Source: Halobacillus litoralis
GTDB lineage: Bacteria > Bacillota > Bacilli > Bacillales > Halobacillaceae
DNA length: 33,715 nt
Reading direction: 5' to 3'
Assembly (NCBI RefSeq): GCF_009856445.1
Contig: NZ_WMFA01000017.1
Span: 1 to 33,715 of the forward strand
Shown here one piece after another: positions 15,071-22,094 of the stretch. Numbering within the stretch: position 1 is the first letter of the stretch; every line of letters starts with the position of its first letter. The notes below the pieces were generated by a model. The model worked only from the letters and a program-made list of their open reading frames with translations. It was not told the DNA's origin and searched no databases. The position numbers were made by a program, and so were the translations under genes.

Positions 15071-15547
15071 TCAAGGGTAACAGAGCGTGAAACCACTGTG
15101 CGGACAACGTTTTAAGAGCAAGCGCGTGTCTTCGTGGCGGGTCCCGCGCCCGTCGGTGGTTCTTTTTGCCTTCTCTCGCTTTCGCTCGTATAACCGCTCC
15201 GGGCTTCCCGCCAAGAATTCACGCAAGATCCTTACATCCGAGCAGCGCGGAGCCTTCCTCCGCTCCGGTGGTTTTTCCTGACTTTTTTGCTCGTCCCTCT
15301 TCTCCGAATCGGTACGTACAGAGAACGATTTTTTGACATACAACCGCCTCGCGTCGTCCGCGCTGTCGGACTCCAGGAACCTTTCTTGAAGGTCTTTTCT
15401 GCCGATCCGCTGGCGCTCCTCGAACACCTTTTTGACAGCTTCCCCTACACCCTTTTCTGGCAGCTCCCCTTCTCTTATCGAATATGTCTCGGCCTTTCCG
15501 GGGCGTCCTACGCTACGCCCCTGCAAGCCCAAATCCCGGCGCGTCAT
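15071..15547 (-). other. Open GC-rich frame, possibly a gene remnant
   Basis: A 158-codon frame is open here on the minus strand, with Arg/Lys/Glu-rich content (GVGEAVKKVFEERQRIGRKD, then LESDSADDARRLYVKK). The middle part is shared with the frame at 13146-13409. There is no ribosome site, the product matches nothing I know, and GC-rich sequence stays open by chance in several frames here. A relic of a mobilisation or replication gene is possible. I would not annotate it as functional. Confidence 0.25.
15343..15417. repeat. Dispersed GC-rich repeat, copy B
   Basis: This is the second copy of the block at 13199-13273. The first 50 bp are nearly identical, and similarity fades after CTTTCTTGAAG. 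The two copies lie about 2.1 kb apart in direct orientation and bracket the nuclease gene and the repeat tract. Confidence 0.75.
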
Positions 15548-15607
15548 TCTTCCTGCATCTCGTCCCTCTCAAGGGCATTTCGGGACGGAAATCGCGCTGA
15601 AATGGGC

Positions 15608-15787
15608 TGACTAACTCGTCATACGCGATTTTAGCCGGAGAGGCGTTGACTAACTTTGCGAATCGCTTAACGGCGCGGTTTATCGGGGGTAGACTAACTG
15701 AGTTAGTCAGCACGCCTCTCGCTCCGGTATGTCGCTACGCCAGTCGCCCCAGGGGTTCGCGCCGGGTTGCGCCTCGGTTGGCTAACT
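15608..15787. repeat. TGACTAACT repeats and a nested long inverted repeat
   Basis: TGACTAACT occurs at 15608 and 15647, GACTAACT at 15692, the inverted AGTTAGTCA at 15701, and a GCTAACTT variant near 15780. The arms 15635-15655 and 15701-15727 match in three blocks (CCGG, AGAGGCGT, TGACTAACT), giving 21 paired bases with two small bulges around a 45-base loop. This is far beyond chance and resembles an origin of transfer, a rolling-circle or single-strand origin, or a recombinase site. No relaxase is recognised on the plasmid, so the function is open. Confidence 0.6.
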
Positions 15788-15819
15788 TTCGAGACGTGTA
15801 GGGGAAAGAGCATAAGGAG

Positions 15820-16145
15820 AACGTATGACAAGCCACCCTACGGGTGTTTGTCAGTCAGCATAGCTGACCGTCCCCCTCACTGCGAACATGAACGCTTACG
15901 CGTCCCTGTTCTTGGTCCTTCGGACTGCTCATTCGAAAGCTCCTGTTCGTCGCTTTCTATTCCAAGGTCAAGTGCAAGACCTCTCCTTCTCTCCCGCAGC
16001 GATCCATCTGGAACGCTGCGTCCGTTTAGGTAAAAAGCATCTTAATGAGCCGTATGCTCCCTGAACAAAGCTCCGCCGCTTTGTTCGTACACACACGAAA
16101 AGAATATTTGTATGTACATCAGTTTGGAGGATGGTCCTCCTACAT
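15820..16145. other. Chain of consecutive hairpins
   Basis: Perfect short dyads follow one another: GTCAGC/GCTGAC (15854-15868), GTCC/GGAC (15915-15925), GAAAGC/GCTTTC (15935-15957), GCAGCG/CGCTGC (15996-16019), GAACAAAGC/GCTTTGTTC (16063-16086) and GGAGGA/TCCTCC (16126-16140). Others occur earlier, at 15247-15263 and 15501-15520. The tract encodes nothing convincing on either strand. It may be a large structured RNA or a single-strand-active DNA region. Confidence 0.45.
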
Positions 16146-16186
16146 TGAGCTATTACTATGGCAAAACAAATTTTCATATTACACTT

Positions 16187-16211
16187 AAGTATTACTCAAT
16201 ATGTAATACTT
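16187..16211. promoter_or_regulatory. Perfect 9-bp dyad sharing the par-region word
   Basis: AAGTATTAC (16187-16195) and GTAATACTT (16203-16211) form a perfect inverted repeat around seven bases. GTAATACTT also occurs beside parA at 1823-1831. It is a candidate second binding site for the partition protein, or an operator. Confidence 0.45.
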
Positions 16212-16311
16212 ATATCGTTTAAAAATAATAAAAGGTTCAAGCAACCTGAGGAGCTCACGTAAAAATACAAGAAATTAATCAATGGCACTTATTGTCTCTA
16301 TATTAAACAAA

Positions 16312-16359
16312 AAAAATAGCCCCCCTGATCCTGACAGAAACGGGTAAGGGCTATTTTTT
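16312..16359 (+). terminator. Intrinsic terminator
   Basis: AAAAATAGCCC (16312-16322) and GGGCTATTTTT (16348-16358) form an 11-bp stem ending in a T-run on the plus strand, with an A-run on the other side. It isolates rep from the GC-rich region. Between it and rep (16360-16605) I see only two more small hairpins (CCCCC/GGGGG and GACCA/TGGTC). Confidence 0.8.
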
Positions 16360-16605
16360 CTTTGTAGCTTAGATAACGCCAACCCCCTATCAAGAATGGG
16401 GGATCTGCTAGACCACAGTTGAGGCTATGGTCATTTTTATTATATGATTTGTCACTACTATCCTACCACATTCCACAAAAAATAAACGGGAAAAGATCAA
16501 GCCCCCCCACAAAAGGTCTTGAGTTTAAACTTAGTAGCAACTCCGATATCAAATACAAAATCATCATTTATTCTATATAATGTTAAAGGGTAGGTAATCC
16601 GCTTC

Positions 16606-17700
16606 TCAACCACTTGTGAGCTTTTTAATACGTGCTCTTATATCTTCCATATCCACAGAAGCAGCAGCTTCCTCAACGCCTTGTTGCTTGTAATCCTCTT
16701 GCATCGATAATGGTATAACCTCATTATGTTTCCCAAGGCTCAATGGCGGAATTTCTTTTCCTTCTTCCACCACTTTCTTCATATCCTCTAATATATGGTT
16801 TAAAAGACCTGGTGGATTTGTCGCGTTCTTATTTCCTTCTACATGTTCCACAACAGCAAATAAAGACGGTTCATATTCACTCCCCCATACACTTTTAGCC
16901 ATCTGGATCCACTCATGAAGCGCTTCGTCTTTTACATAGGTGTGAGATAGAATAGGACTTTCTCTTAGGCGGTTGATGATTTGAACTTCGTCTGGCAGTA
17001 CTTGAGGGTTCTTTTGGTTTTTCTGAATATGAAAGCGAATATGTGAGGTTCCTCGCCCATTTTTCTTTAGGGGTTCATATTCAAAACAAATATCCGTTTT
17101 ATCGTAAAGTTCTTTCTTCGCTGGATCCAGCACCCGCGTCCGGAAGTTCGAGTATGTTTTATACTTGTTGTGAATTCCTAACATGGACCGCAATTCATGA
17201 ATAGAGAATTCTACCTTTTTCACTCGTTCCCATTTCTTCAGTAGCTCGTATATCCGGATGGCATACCTTCCGTTCAAGCGTAAAACGTTAATCAATTTGT
17301 AGGAAGTGAACTCCTTCTTCAGATAGAGAAGAAAAGGTTTCAGGTCCGGGTGAAAGGAAAAATCGATTGTCCCTTGCCATTGATTGTATTTAACCGAGGA
17401 CAACCAATGAGTTTGCAACAATGAATCTGATCGTTTAATTTCAATCACTTTTGTAAGCATTCGCTTAGTAACTTCCCTCAATTCCTCGTATTTCGGCTTT
17501 TTCAACCCCATCATCTGTGTGAATTGATTGATGCTTAACGTATATGTTTGAAAATCATCGTCATCTTTTTGAACCTTACTCACTATGTATAGGATGATCT
17601 TCTGCTCTCTTTCAGACAACTGAGAGGTATAATTGGCTTCTATCAGCTGATTGGATTTCGTAACTGTATTATTCATCATATCCTTTTCAAAGTTAGGCAA
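16606..17700 (-). CDS. rep: Rep_3-family (RepB-type) replication initiator
   Basis: This initiator binds the adjacent iterons to start theta replication. The 364-residue protein has the paired winged-helix layout of Rep_3: NQLIEANYTSQLSEREQKIILYIVSK at the start, a second domain with NGRYAIRIYELLKKWERVKKVEF, then LGIHNKYKTYSNFRTRVLDPAKKEL, a family signature. The last 110 residues are a less conserved tail with a GMP-free, acidic end. The start is ambiguous: TTG 17700 has GGAG eleven bases upstream, while ATG 17679/17676 has AAAAGG close by. An inverted-repeat operator and iterons lie directly upstream, the classic autoregulated arrangement. Confidence 0.95.
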   Translation of the reverse strand: MPNFEKDMMNNTVTKSNQLIEANYTSQLSEREQKIILYIVSKVQKDDDDFQTYTLSINQFTQMMGLKKPKYEELREVTKRMLTKVIEIKRSDSLLQTHWLSSVKYNQWQGTIDFSFHPDLKPFLLYLKKEFTSYKLINVLRLNGRYAIRIYELLKKWERVKKVEFSIHELRSMLGIHNKYKTYSNFRTRVLDPAKKELYDKTDICFEYEPLKKNGRGTSHIRFHIQKNQKNPQVLPDEVQIINRLRESPILSHTYVKDEALHEWIQMAKSVWGSEYEPSLFAVVEHVEGNKNATNPPGLLNHILEDMKKVVEEGKEIPPLSLGKHNEVIPLSMQEDYKQQGVEEAAASVDMEDIRARIKKLTSG

Positions 17701-17717
17701 CTCTATTCACACTCCTC

Positions 17718-17749
17718 AAACCTTACACTTTTGTATCTTTGTAAGGTTT
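17718..17749. promoter_or_regulatory. Rep operator: inverted half-iterons
   Basis: AAACCTTACA and TGTAAGGTTT form a perfect 10-bp-arm dyad around 12 bases. The arm TGTAAGG-TT matches the right half of the iteron (TGTAAGGGTT). In Rep_3 plasmids, initiator dimers repress their own gene at such an inverted repeat while monomers bind the iterons, so this is the likely autorepression site. Confidence 0.85.
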
Positions 17750-17792
17750 ATTGTACAAGGAAAAAAGCATTATGGCTATCCCCACATTAGAG

Positions 17793-17810
17793 CCCGAATC
17801 TGTAAGGGTT
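17793..17810. repeat. Outlying single iteron
   Basis: CCCGAATCTGTAAGGGTT occurs alone here, about 70 bp from the main array and between it and the operator. It may help in rep regulation or in looping between operator and origin. Confidence 0.8.
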
Positions 17811-17878
17811 CACTATGGAATTTTTACAGTTGGGGTGGAATAATAAGCTTCTATTGAAATATTGACTTTGATTCAAAG

Positions 17879-18043
17879 CCCGAATTTGTAAGGGTTTGCC
17901 CGAATCTGTAAGGGTTGAACCCGAATCTGTAAGAGTTCGGCCCGAATCTGTAAGGTCTTGAGCCCGAATCTGTAAGGGTTGAACCCGAATCCGTAAGGGT
18001 TGAACCCGAATCTGTAAGGGTTGAGCCCGAATCTGTAAGGGTT
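17879..18043. repeat. Iteron array, replication origin
   Basis: Eight direct repeats of CCCGAATCTGTAAGGGTT start at 17879, 17899, 17920, 17941, 17963, 17984, 18005 and 18026, a period of 20-22 bp, close to two helical turns. Copies 1, 3, 4 and 6 carry single changes or a degenerate end; the others are exact. This is the binding array for the adjacent initiator. The open frame across it is only a by-product of the repeat. Confidence 0.97.
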
Positions 18044-18059
18044 CAATCCTGAAAAGGTT

Positions 18060-18145
18060 GATTTCATAGGCTTTTTAAGGTCCGAAAACAATAAAACATT
18101 TAAAACAATAAAATATATGTAAAACATCATATATAGATGATGTTA
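18060..18145. other. AT-rich segment, candidate DNA unwinding element
   Basis: Directly after the iterons the sequence becomes strongly A/T-rich and ends in the dyad AACATCAT-N6-ATGATGTT (18123-18144). An AT-rich stretch beside an iteron array is where Rep_3 origins open. No perfect DnaA box was found next to it; the nearest approximations are single-mismatch sites. Confidence 0.5.
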
Positions 18146-18342
18146 CGTTGAAAAGCCAAAACTGCCCCCTTTAAACCAACTTGTAATGAATCATTAGAGA
18201 AGGTTCAAAGCCTGATTATTTATATTGAAGGAAATTATATCCCTTAACTGACACATAAATTTTAGTCTTTATACTCACCTGTATCAGCACTATGATAGTA
18301 CCAAGTGATAGCAACATTGTATAAATTGTAGTTATTTATACG

Positions 18343-18371
18343 TTGAACTCGCTATCATAGAGTGCTATAAT
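18343..18371 (+). promoter_or_regulatory. Sigma-A promoter with dyad in the spacer
   Basis: TTGAAC (18343-18348) and TATAAT (18366-18371) are exactly 17 bp apart. The spacer contains CTATCATAGAGTGC, whose reverse complement recurs with a two-base gap at about 18288-18301 (AGCACTATGATAG), so the promoter is probably controlled by a repressor. It reads into the structured RNA region. Confidence 0.8.
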
Positions 18372-18377
18372 TTTGCT

Positions 18378-18552
18378 TAAGGAATCCATAACGCATTGTT
18401 TCAAGTTAAGTGAATCACGTGTTGTCGTATACGGATTCCGATTATGTCGTGGTTGGCATAATCTTAAAAGAACGTTTAAGTGCGATTCAAATTTCGGCTT
18501 TGAATATGGGAACGAAAAAAGACCTTTGGCGTGGGAACCTCGGGTCTTTTTT
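18378..18552 (+). ncRNA. Structured small RNA (about 175 nt), no known family
   Basis: Downstream of the promoter there are consecutive hairpins: GGAATCC/GGATTCC (18381-18439), GATTATG/CATAATC (18440-18463, extendable to 9 bp with a GTGGTT loop), TTAAA/TTTAA (18464-18479), ATTCAAA/TTTGAAT (18485-18505), and the terminator AAAAAAGACC/GGTCTTTTTT (18515-18552). A consensus promoter, four stems and an intrinsic terminator in order argue for an RNA gene. The open frame across it has no ribosome site and runs through the terminator. It lies between the iterons and the resolvase, so copy-number or stability control is possible, but it is not antisense to rep. I recognise no known RNA family. Confidence 0.75.
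18515..18552 (+). terminator. Terminator of the structured RNA
   Basis: AAAAAAGACC and GGTCTTTTTT form a perfect 10-bp stem with an 18-base loop. The T-run is part of the stem, as in bidirectional terminators. Confidence 0.9.
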
Positions 18553-18615
18553 CTGTTCTCATTTTTTATTTAGTTTTGTATAAGAATAATAGGGAATGGA
18601 AAGTAATAGATATTA

Positions 18616-18692
18616 GATAAGCCGATAGCTATGATTCGGTTCGAGAGTGACCATCGTAACGGCGTGGGGTTGTTACGACCTACCGGCTTATC
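18616..18692. other. Nested double-stem element
   Basis: The outer stem GATAAGCCG (18616-18624) with CGGCTTATC (18684-18692) encloses an inner stem TCGTAAC (18654-18660) with GTTACGA (18672-18678). It lies 60 bp after the small RNA terminator, without its own T-run. It could be a transfer origin, single-strand origin or recombination site. From here to 19041 I see no convincing gene, although short frames are open on both strands. Confidence 0.5.
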
Positions 18693-19041
18693 ACTTATGT
18701 GTGTGGATTAACCAATGAAGGTTGAGATCCACTGGATGAAGCGAGCAGTGTTAAAGAGGCGTAGGAACCAGTCCCATGCCTTCAGTAACCCTGATCGCTT
18801 CTTGCATGTGCATCGTTCATGTTGTTTGTGTGGTTGGCTTATGCGATTCATTAGGAGTTTAACCCCCCTTCGGTTCGAAATTGTGGGAAAAATGAACCGA
18901 ATCACAGGGTACTGTCGCCTATTATACCATTCTTTGGTAGAGTGAAAAATATATTTATTGATGAACAAATCATATTTCCCTTTAAACTGAAGTGTCTTAT
19001 AAGGATATTCGTTAAATAGCAAACCTATAGCGTTAAGTAAG

Positions 19042-19070
19042 AAGCCCCTATTACTCTAGGGGCTTTTTTT
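19042..19070 (+). terminator. Intrinsic terminator
   Basis: AAGCCCCTA and TAGGGGCTT form a 9-bp stem with a six-base loop, followed by a T-run on the plus strand. It shields the res site and resolvase from transcription arriving from the origin side. Confidence 0.9.
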
Positions 19071-19123
19071 ATGTCTTTAGTTTTGTCTTACGTTCTCTCA
19101 TAGTTTTTGTTTCTACTGTTTAA

Positions 19124-19250
19124 GGTTCGGCAAAGTACACATTTGTGAACGAATCCGAAAAAGTATGAAGTTCAGAAAAAATAGCGTTCGTAAAAGTCTA
19201 AATTTAAAATGAGAACGTTCGGTTTTTCTTGTGTACATTTGCGAACGACA
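19124..19250. other. res-like recombination site with three subsites
   Basis: Three imperfect inverted repeats built on GTTCG...AAA and TTTG-GAACGA lie just upstream of the resolvase: about 19125-19153 (arms GTTCGGCAAA and TTTGTGAACGA around GTACACA), 19184-19217 (CGTTCGTAAA to GAGAACG) and 19216-19250 (GTTCGG to ATTTGCGAACGA). The right arms of the first and third share ACATTTG-GAACGA. This three-subsite layout next to the gene is typical of Tn3-type resolution sites, with crossover probably at the first. Confidence 0.75.
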
Positions 19251-19297
19251 ATTATACACTTAAGGGAAGAAAATTAAACTGGGAGTGTCTTTTTAAA

Positions 19298-19906
19298 ATG
19301 GAGAATAGACAATACGGGTACATACGAGTAAGTAGTAAAGATCAAAATGAAGAGCGTCAGGTTGCTGCCATGAAAGAAAAAGGGATAAAAAAGCGTGATA
19401 TTTTTATCGATAAAGTGAGTGGAAAGGATTTTGAAAGAGATCAGTATCAGCTCCTAAAGCGAATTCTTCGGCCAGGGGATGTATTATATATTCATTCTCT
19501 AGATCGTTTTGGTCGGAACAAAGAGGAAATTGTAAAGGAGTGGAATTCTATCATAAAAGAGCTGAGGGCTGACATTGTTGTACTGGATATGCCTTTACTG
19601 GATACCACTCAATATAAAGATAGCATGGGGACTTTTATTGCAGACCTTGTCTTACAGATCCTTTCATGGATGGCTCAGGAAGAGCGTGATCGTATTCGAA
19701 AGCGCCAGCGTGAAGGAATTGCCTTAGCTTTGGAGAAAGGAAAGAAGTTTGGTCGTCCAAAAGCACAAATTACCGATGTTTTTATGGAAGCTTATAATGA
19801 ATGGAAGGCTGGTAGAATAACTGCAACGGAAGCTATGGAAAAATCAGATGTAAAAAAGACCACTTTTTATAAGCTTGTTAAACAGATGGAAAAGAAACCA
19901 TCATAA
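19298..19906 (+). CDS. Serine recombinase, resolvase/invertase family
   Basis: The 202-residue protein is a small serine recombinase. The catalytic Ser12 is in YIRVSSKDQNEERQ, the active-site arginines are in LDRFGRN, and the long E helix is EERDRIRKRQREGIALA. GKKFGRPKA leads into a Hin-type helix-turn-helix (ITATEAMEKSDVKKTTFYKLVKQ). It would resolve plasmid dimers at the res-like site upstream. ATG 19298 is chosen because the alignment of the family begins there; the frame is open from 19229, but that part overlaps the res subsites. Its 3' end and terminator are duplicated at 21278-21368. Confidence 0.93.
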   Translation: MENRQYGYIRVSSKDQNEERQVAAMKEKGIKKRDIFIDKVSGKDFERDQYQLLKRILRPGDVLYIHSLDRFGRNKEEIVKEWNSIIKELRADIVVLDMPLLDTTQYKDSMGTFIADLVLQILSWMAQEERDRIRKRQREGIALALEKGKKFGRPKAQITDVFMEAYNEWKAGRITATEAMEKSDVKKTTFYKLVKQMEKKPS

Positions 19907-19962
19907 TCCGTAAAAAAGCTACCCTCAGAAGATGATAGCTTTTTTACCATAGAGACTAAACA
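19871..19962 (+). repeat. Direct repeat, left copy: resolvase 3' end and terminator
   Basis: This stretch, AAGCTTGTTAAACAGATGG through GACTAAACA, recurs at 21278-21368 with about four-fifths identity. It holds the last codons of the resolvase and its terminator. Confidence 0.85.
19914..19946 (+). terminator. Terminator of the resolvase gene
   Basis: AAAAAAGCTA and TAGCTTTTTT form a 10-bp stem with a 14-base loop immediately after the resolvase stop. The segment from here to 20685 holds no convincing gene: I see a 23-codon frame at 19964 (MDEEAIKLEEISQEYCYKVK), a promoter-like TATAAT near 20298 and a terminator-like hairpin at 20493-20526. Confidence 0.85.
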
Positions 19963-20685
19963 CATGGATGAAGAAGCAATTAAGTTAGAGGAGATATCAC
20001 AGGAGTATTGTTATAAGGTTAAAGATATGTTTTAAAAAACTTTCACCACCTACTATGGGAAATCGTCGATAATAAAAAGTGTTGTACAAAAGGAAATAAT
20101 GATCTTGGCAAAAACAGATAGAATTGTACGTATAAAAGTAAGGGAAGCAATGCTTTGTTAATATCTAAATTACTGGTGAGTCATCATGTCGACTTTCCAT
20201 ATGCTAAAATATATTTGATTTGTTAAATACCTTAAATACAAGAGTTACCTCCAATAATAACAAAGATTTTTTTCAAACAGTTCTGAAATGTAGGATATAA
20301 TATACTTAGAGGTTGAGGCAATCTTATATTAGCAGTTGCACAATTACTGCACTACTGCGAGGATTTGATACAATAGGAAGCAGGATATGGTAAAATATAA
20401 AAAAGAGTTTATTTGGACATTAACAACTAAATATAGAAATAAATGTTAGTGAATCAAAGACTAAGGATTTGGCTAGAGTGTTTTACAGAGCCAAAAAAAA
20501 AACCTTCTCGGCAAAGAAGATTTTTTAGGACCCTTCCAATTTCATGATGAGCAAGTTGGCGCTTGTTCATCATGTTTAAATAAATCTTGCACCAAAAAAA
20601 TGCAGGTTGGAGGGATTTGAACTTGTGAACTATCTTGGCGGATGGACACACAAGTTCGAAAACTCCCCTGAAGGGAGAGGGATAA

Positions 20686-20952
20686 ATGTATTTCTTTATT
20701 TTAGGGGTTTTAGTAACCCTTGGTACACAAGTTTTTCAGTACGAAATTAAACAAGCAATAACTTCATTAACTTTCGTACAAAGAATGGCAATGTTTCAAG
20801 GTTTTACGGCTGGGGCGGGTATACTTTTAATATTAGCGAAGAAAAAGCTAATATTAGCATTCATTGTAAAAAACCCCATCATTATTCTTGGTATGTCATT
20901 ATTACTTCTAACGATTGTATTGATTGCATGCATTTTTGTAACCCTCGTTTAA
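20686..20952 (+). CDS. Small membrane protein of unknown function (88 aa)
   Basis: The product is almost wholly hydrophobic with three predicted membrane segments (residues about 2-16, 40-63 and 66-87) and two short basic or charged loops (QYEIKQ and AKKK). A strong ribosome site (GGGAGAGGGATAA) precedes the ATG and a terminator overlaps the stop codon, so it is a genuine single-gene unit. Size and topology would allow a holin-like, toxin or immunity role, but no motif supports any of them. It lies between the two copies of the resolvase-tail repeat, so it may have arrived by recombination. Confidence 0.7.
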   Translation: MYFFILGVLVTLGTQVFQYEIKQAITSLTFVQRMAMFQGFTAGAGILLILAKKKLILAFIVKNPIIILGMSLLLLTIVLIACIFVTLV

Positions 20953-20968
20953 ACGGGGGTTTTTTCAA
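20939..20968 (+). terminator. Terminator overlapping the stop codon
   Basis: AACCCTCGTTT runs straight into AAACGGGGGTT, a near-perfect 11-bp palindrome with one G-T pair, followed by six Ts. The gene's TAA is at the centre of the palindrome. Confidence 0.9.
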
Positions 20969-21277
20969 TAACTTTAAAAAAGATATTTTTTTGCGTGAAA
21001 AGTGCATCGTTTTTCATAATTATATAATTTCATATCTTTATCTAATAATAACACACAGAAATATTTGTTTACAATAAGTGAACTTAAATAACGCAATGTT
21101 GAGCACTGTAGTACATAATCGAATCGTTTGAAAATAGTGTAACCATAGAGGATGATTTTTAGTCAATCAAACCCTGAATCATATTATGAACCGATAACTA
21201 TACTTATGATTTCGCCCTTAAATTGATACACCATATGCGTTATACTTTGCTAGTTATAGACCTAACATTTAATAAGC

Positions 21278-21368
21278 AAGCTTGTTAAACAGATGGAAAT
21301 GAAACCTTCATAATTGGTAAAAAGCTATCATCAGAAGATGATAGCTTTTCTACTTTAGCGACTAAACA
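21278..21368 (+). pseudogene. Resolvase 3'-end remnant with terminator (right repeat copy)
   Basis: This copy of the resolvase tail lacks the rest of the gene. It keeps AAGCTTGTTAAACAGATGG, the stop and an improved terminator (AAAAGCTATCATC with GATGATAGCTTTT). It implies that a second resolvase gene once lay here or that the 19.9-21.3 kb segment was inserted by recombination between related tails. Between 20968 and 21277 I see nothing else. Confidence 0.75.
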
Positions 21369-21477
21369 ATCCCCAAGTTCTGCTTCAGTTATAATGAGTA
21401 TTTAAGTTATCTTATGGGTCACTTCAAAATAAGCTACGCAGTCAATTCAGACTCAAGGATAGAACTTGTTTCGTGAC

Positions 21478-22068
21478 CTATTTCAAAACAATCTCCACAG
21501 CTTTTAATTTAATTTCTGGATCCTCATGATTTAACATTTCCTCAAGCACTTTTTTCGCCTTTTGTTCTAATGTAGATTCTGTATTTAAACTAGGATCTTT
21601 TATTGTTTTGAATACATGCTCGTGATGCTTGGTTATATCAGCAATGGTCCCTGGGTACCTCATGGATCCTCTTAGTTCATCAGGCAATTCTGATCTTAGT
21701 AAAGGCTTTTTATCAAAATACCACTCCACTTTTCTTTGATGAGGGTACCCGCTTTCAGGTATGTTTTCATCAAGTTCCTCTACGTATTGATAATCACTCG
21801 TGATTTTACCAAAGTAGACATCTTTTTTGTTATCGTCGGGAACGACCACGATGTCCCCTACACTCATTCCATGAACAAGGGTATTTACATTACCGATTCC
21901 TTCTTCCCATCCGTTATCTTTTAGCAAAGATCGAATTTGGCTATAACTACAGCCCGACAATGGTTCTCCTACTGGATAACCTACTGCAATGATGTTTTCA
22001 CTCAAAAAATCTTTCATATGATTGCTTCCGTGAGGCAAGGGTCTTACAAGCCAGATTCGGGTTTCCAC
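21478..22068 (-). CDS. Restriction-associated protein with a modified-base-reader-like domain
   Basis: The 196-residue protein opens with RIWLVRPLPHG and continues with IIAVGYPVGEP, then MSVGDIVVVP, VYFGKITSDYQYV and YPHQRKVEWYF. This order (WLVR, iAvGw, GDivv-P, vG-Itg-Y-y, hvR-VeW) is the N-terminal sensor region seen in Mrr-like and other modification-dependent restriction proteins, related to PUA/EVE folds. No nuclease motif follows; the C-terminus is a short helical tail. GTG 22068 is the likely start (GAGGAG eight bases upstream); GTG 22077 is too close. It has its own promoter, separated from hsdR by a terminator. Its role as an accessory to the type I system is inferred. Confidence 0.6.
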   Translation of the reverse strand: METRIWLVRPLPHGSNHMKDFLSENIIAVGYPVGEPLSGCSYSQIRSLLKDNGWEEGIGNVNTLVHGMSVGDIVVVPDDNKKDVYFGKITSDYQYVEELDENIPESGYPHQRKVEWYFDKKPLLRSELPDELRGSMRYPGTIADITKHHEHVFKTIKDPSLNTESTLEQKAKKVLEEMLNHEDPEIKLKAVEIVLK

Positions 22069-22094
22069 GGCACACACTCCTCATATTGTTTATT

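Noticed and set aside
15767-16033. Plus-strand 88-codon frame in the hairpin region
   Set aside because: No ribosome site and a composition typical of translated structured non-coding sequence (Arg, Ser, Pro, Cys).
16047-16056. GAGCCGTATG, resembling a strand of group II intron domain V
   Set aside because: The required pairing strand (CGTACGGTTC) does not follow at the right distance, and no intron start or reverse transcriptase is present.
17879-18043. Regular direct repeats that resemble a CRISPR array
   Set aside because: Units of about 21 bp abut with only 2-4 bases between them, so there are no spacers, and they lie beside a Rep_3 gene. They are iterons.
17873-18130. Minus-strand frame with repeated NPYRFG
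   Set aside because: It is only the translation of the iterons and has no ribosome site.
18373-18573. 66-codon frame over the small RNA
   Set aside because: No ribosome site, and it reads through the terminator; the hairpins explain the sequence better.
18708-19022. Overlapping frames on both strands between the lollipop element and the terminator
   Set aside because: Neither has a ribosome site or recognisable domain, and the two products are complements of each other.
20590-20670. tRNA-like 3' half on the minus strand (GTTCAAATCCCTCC)
   Set aside because: The T-loop word is present, but the T-stem does not pair, no acceptor stem or anticodon arm can be built, and no CCA follows. At most it is a chance match or a distant relic of an integration site.
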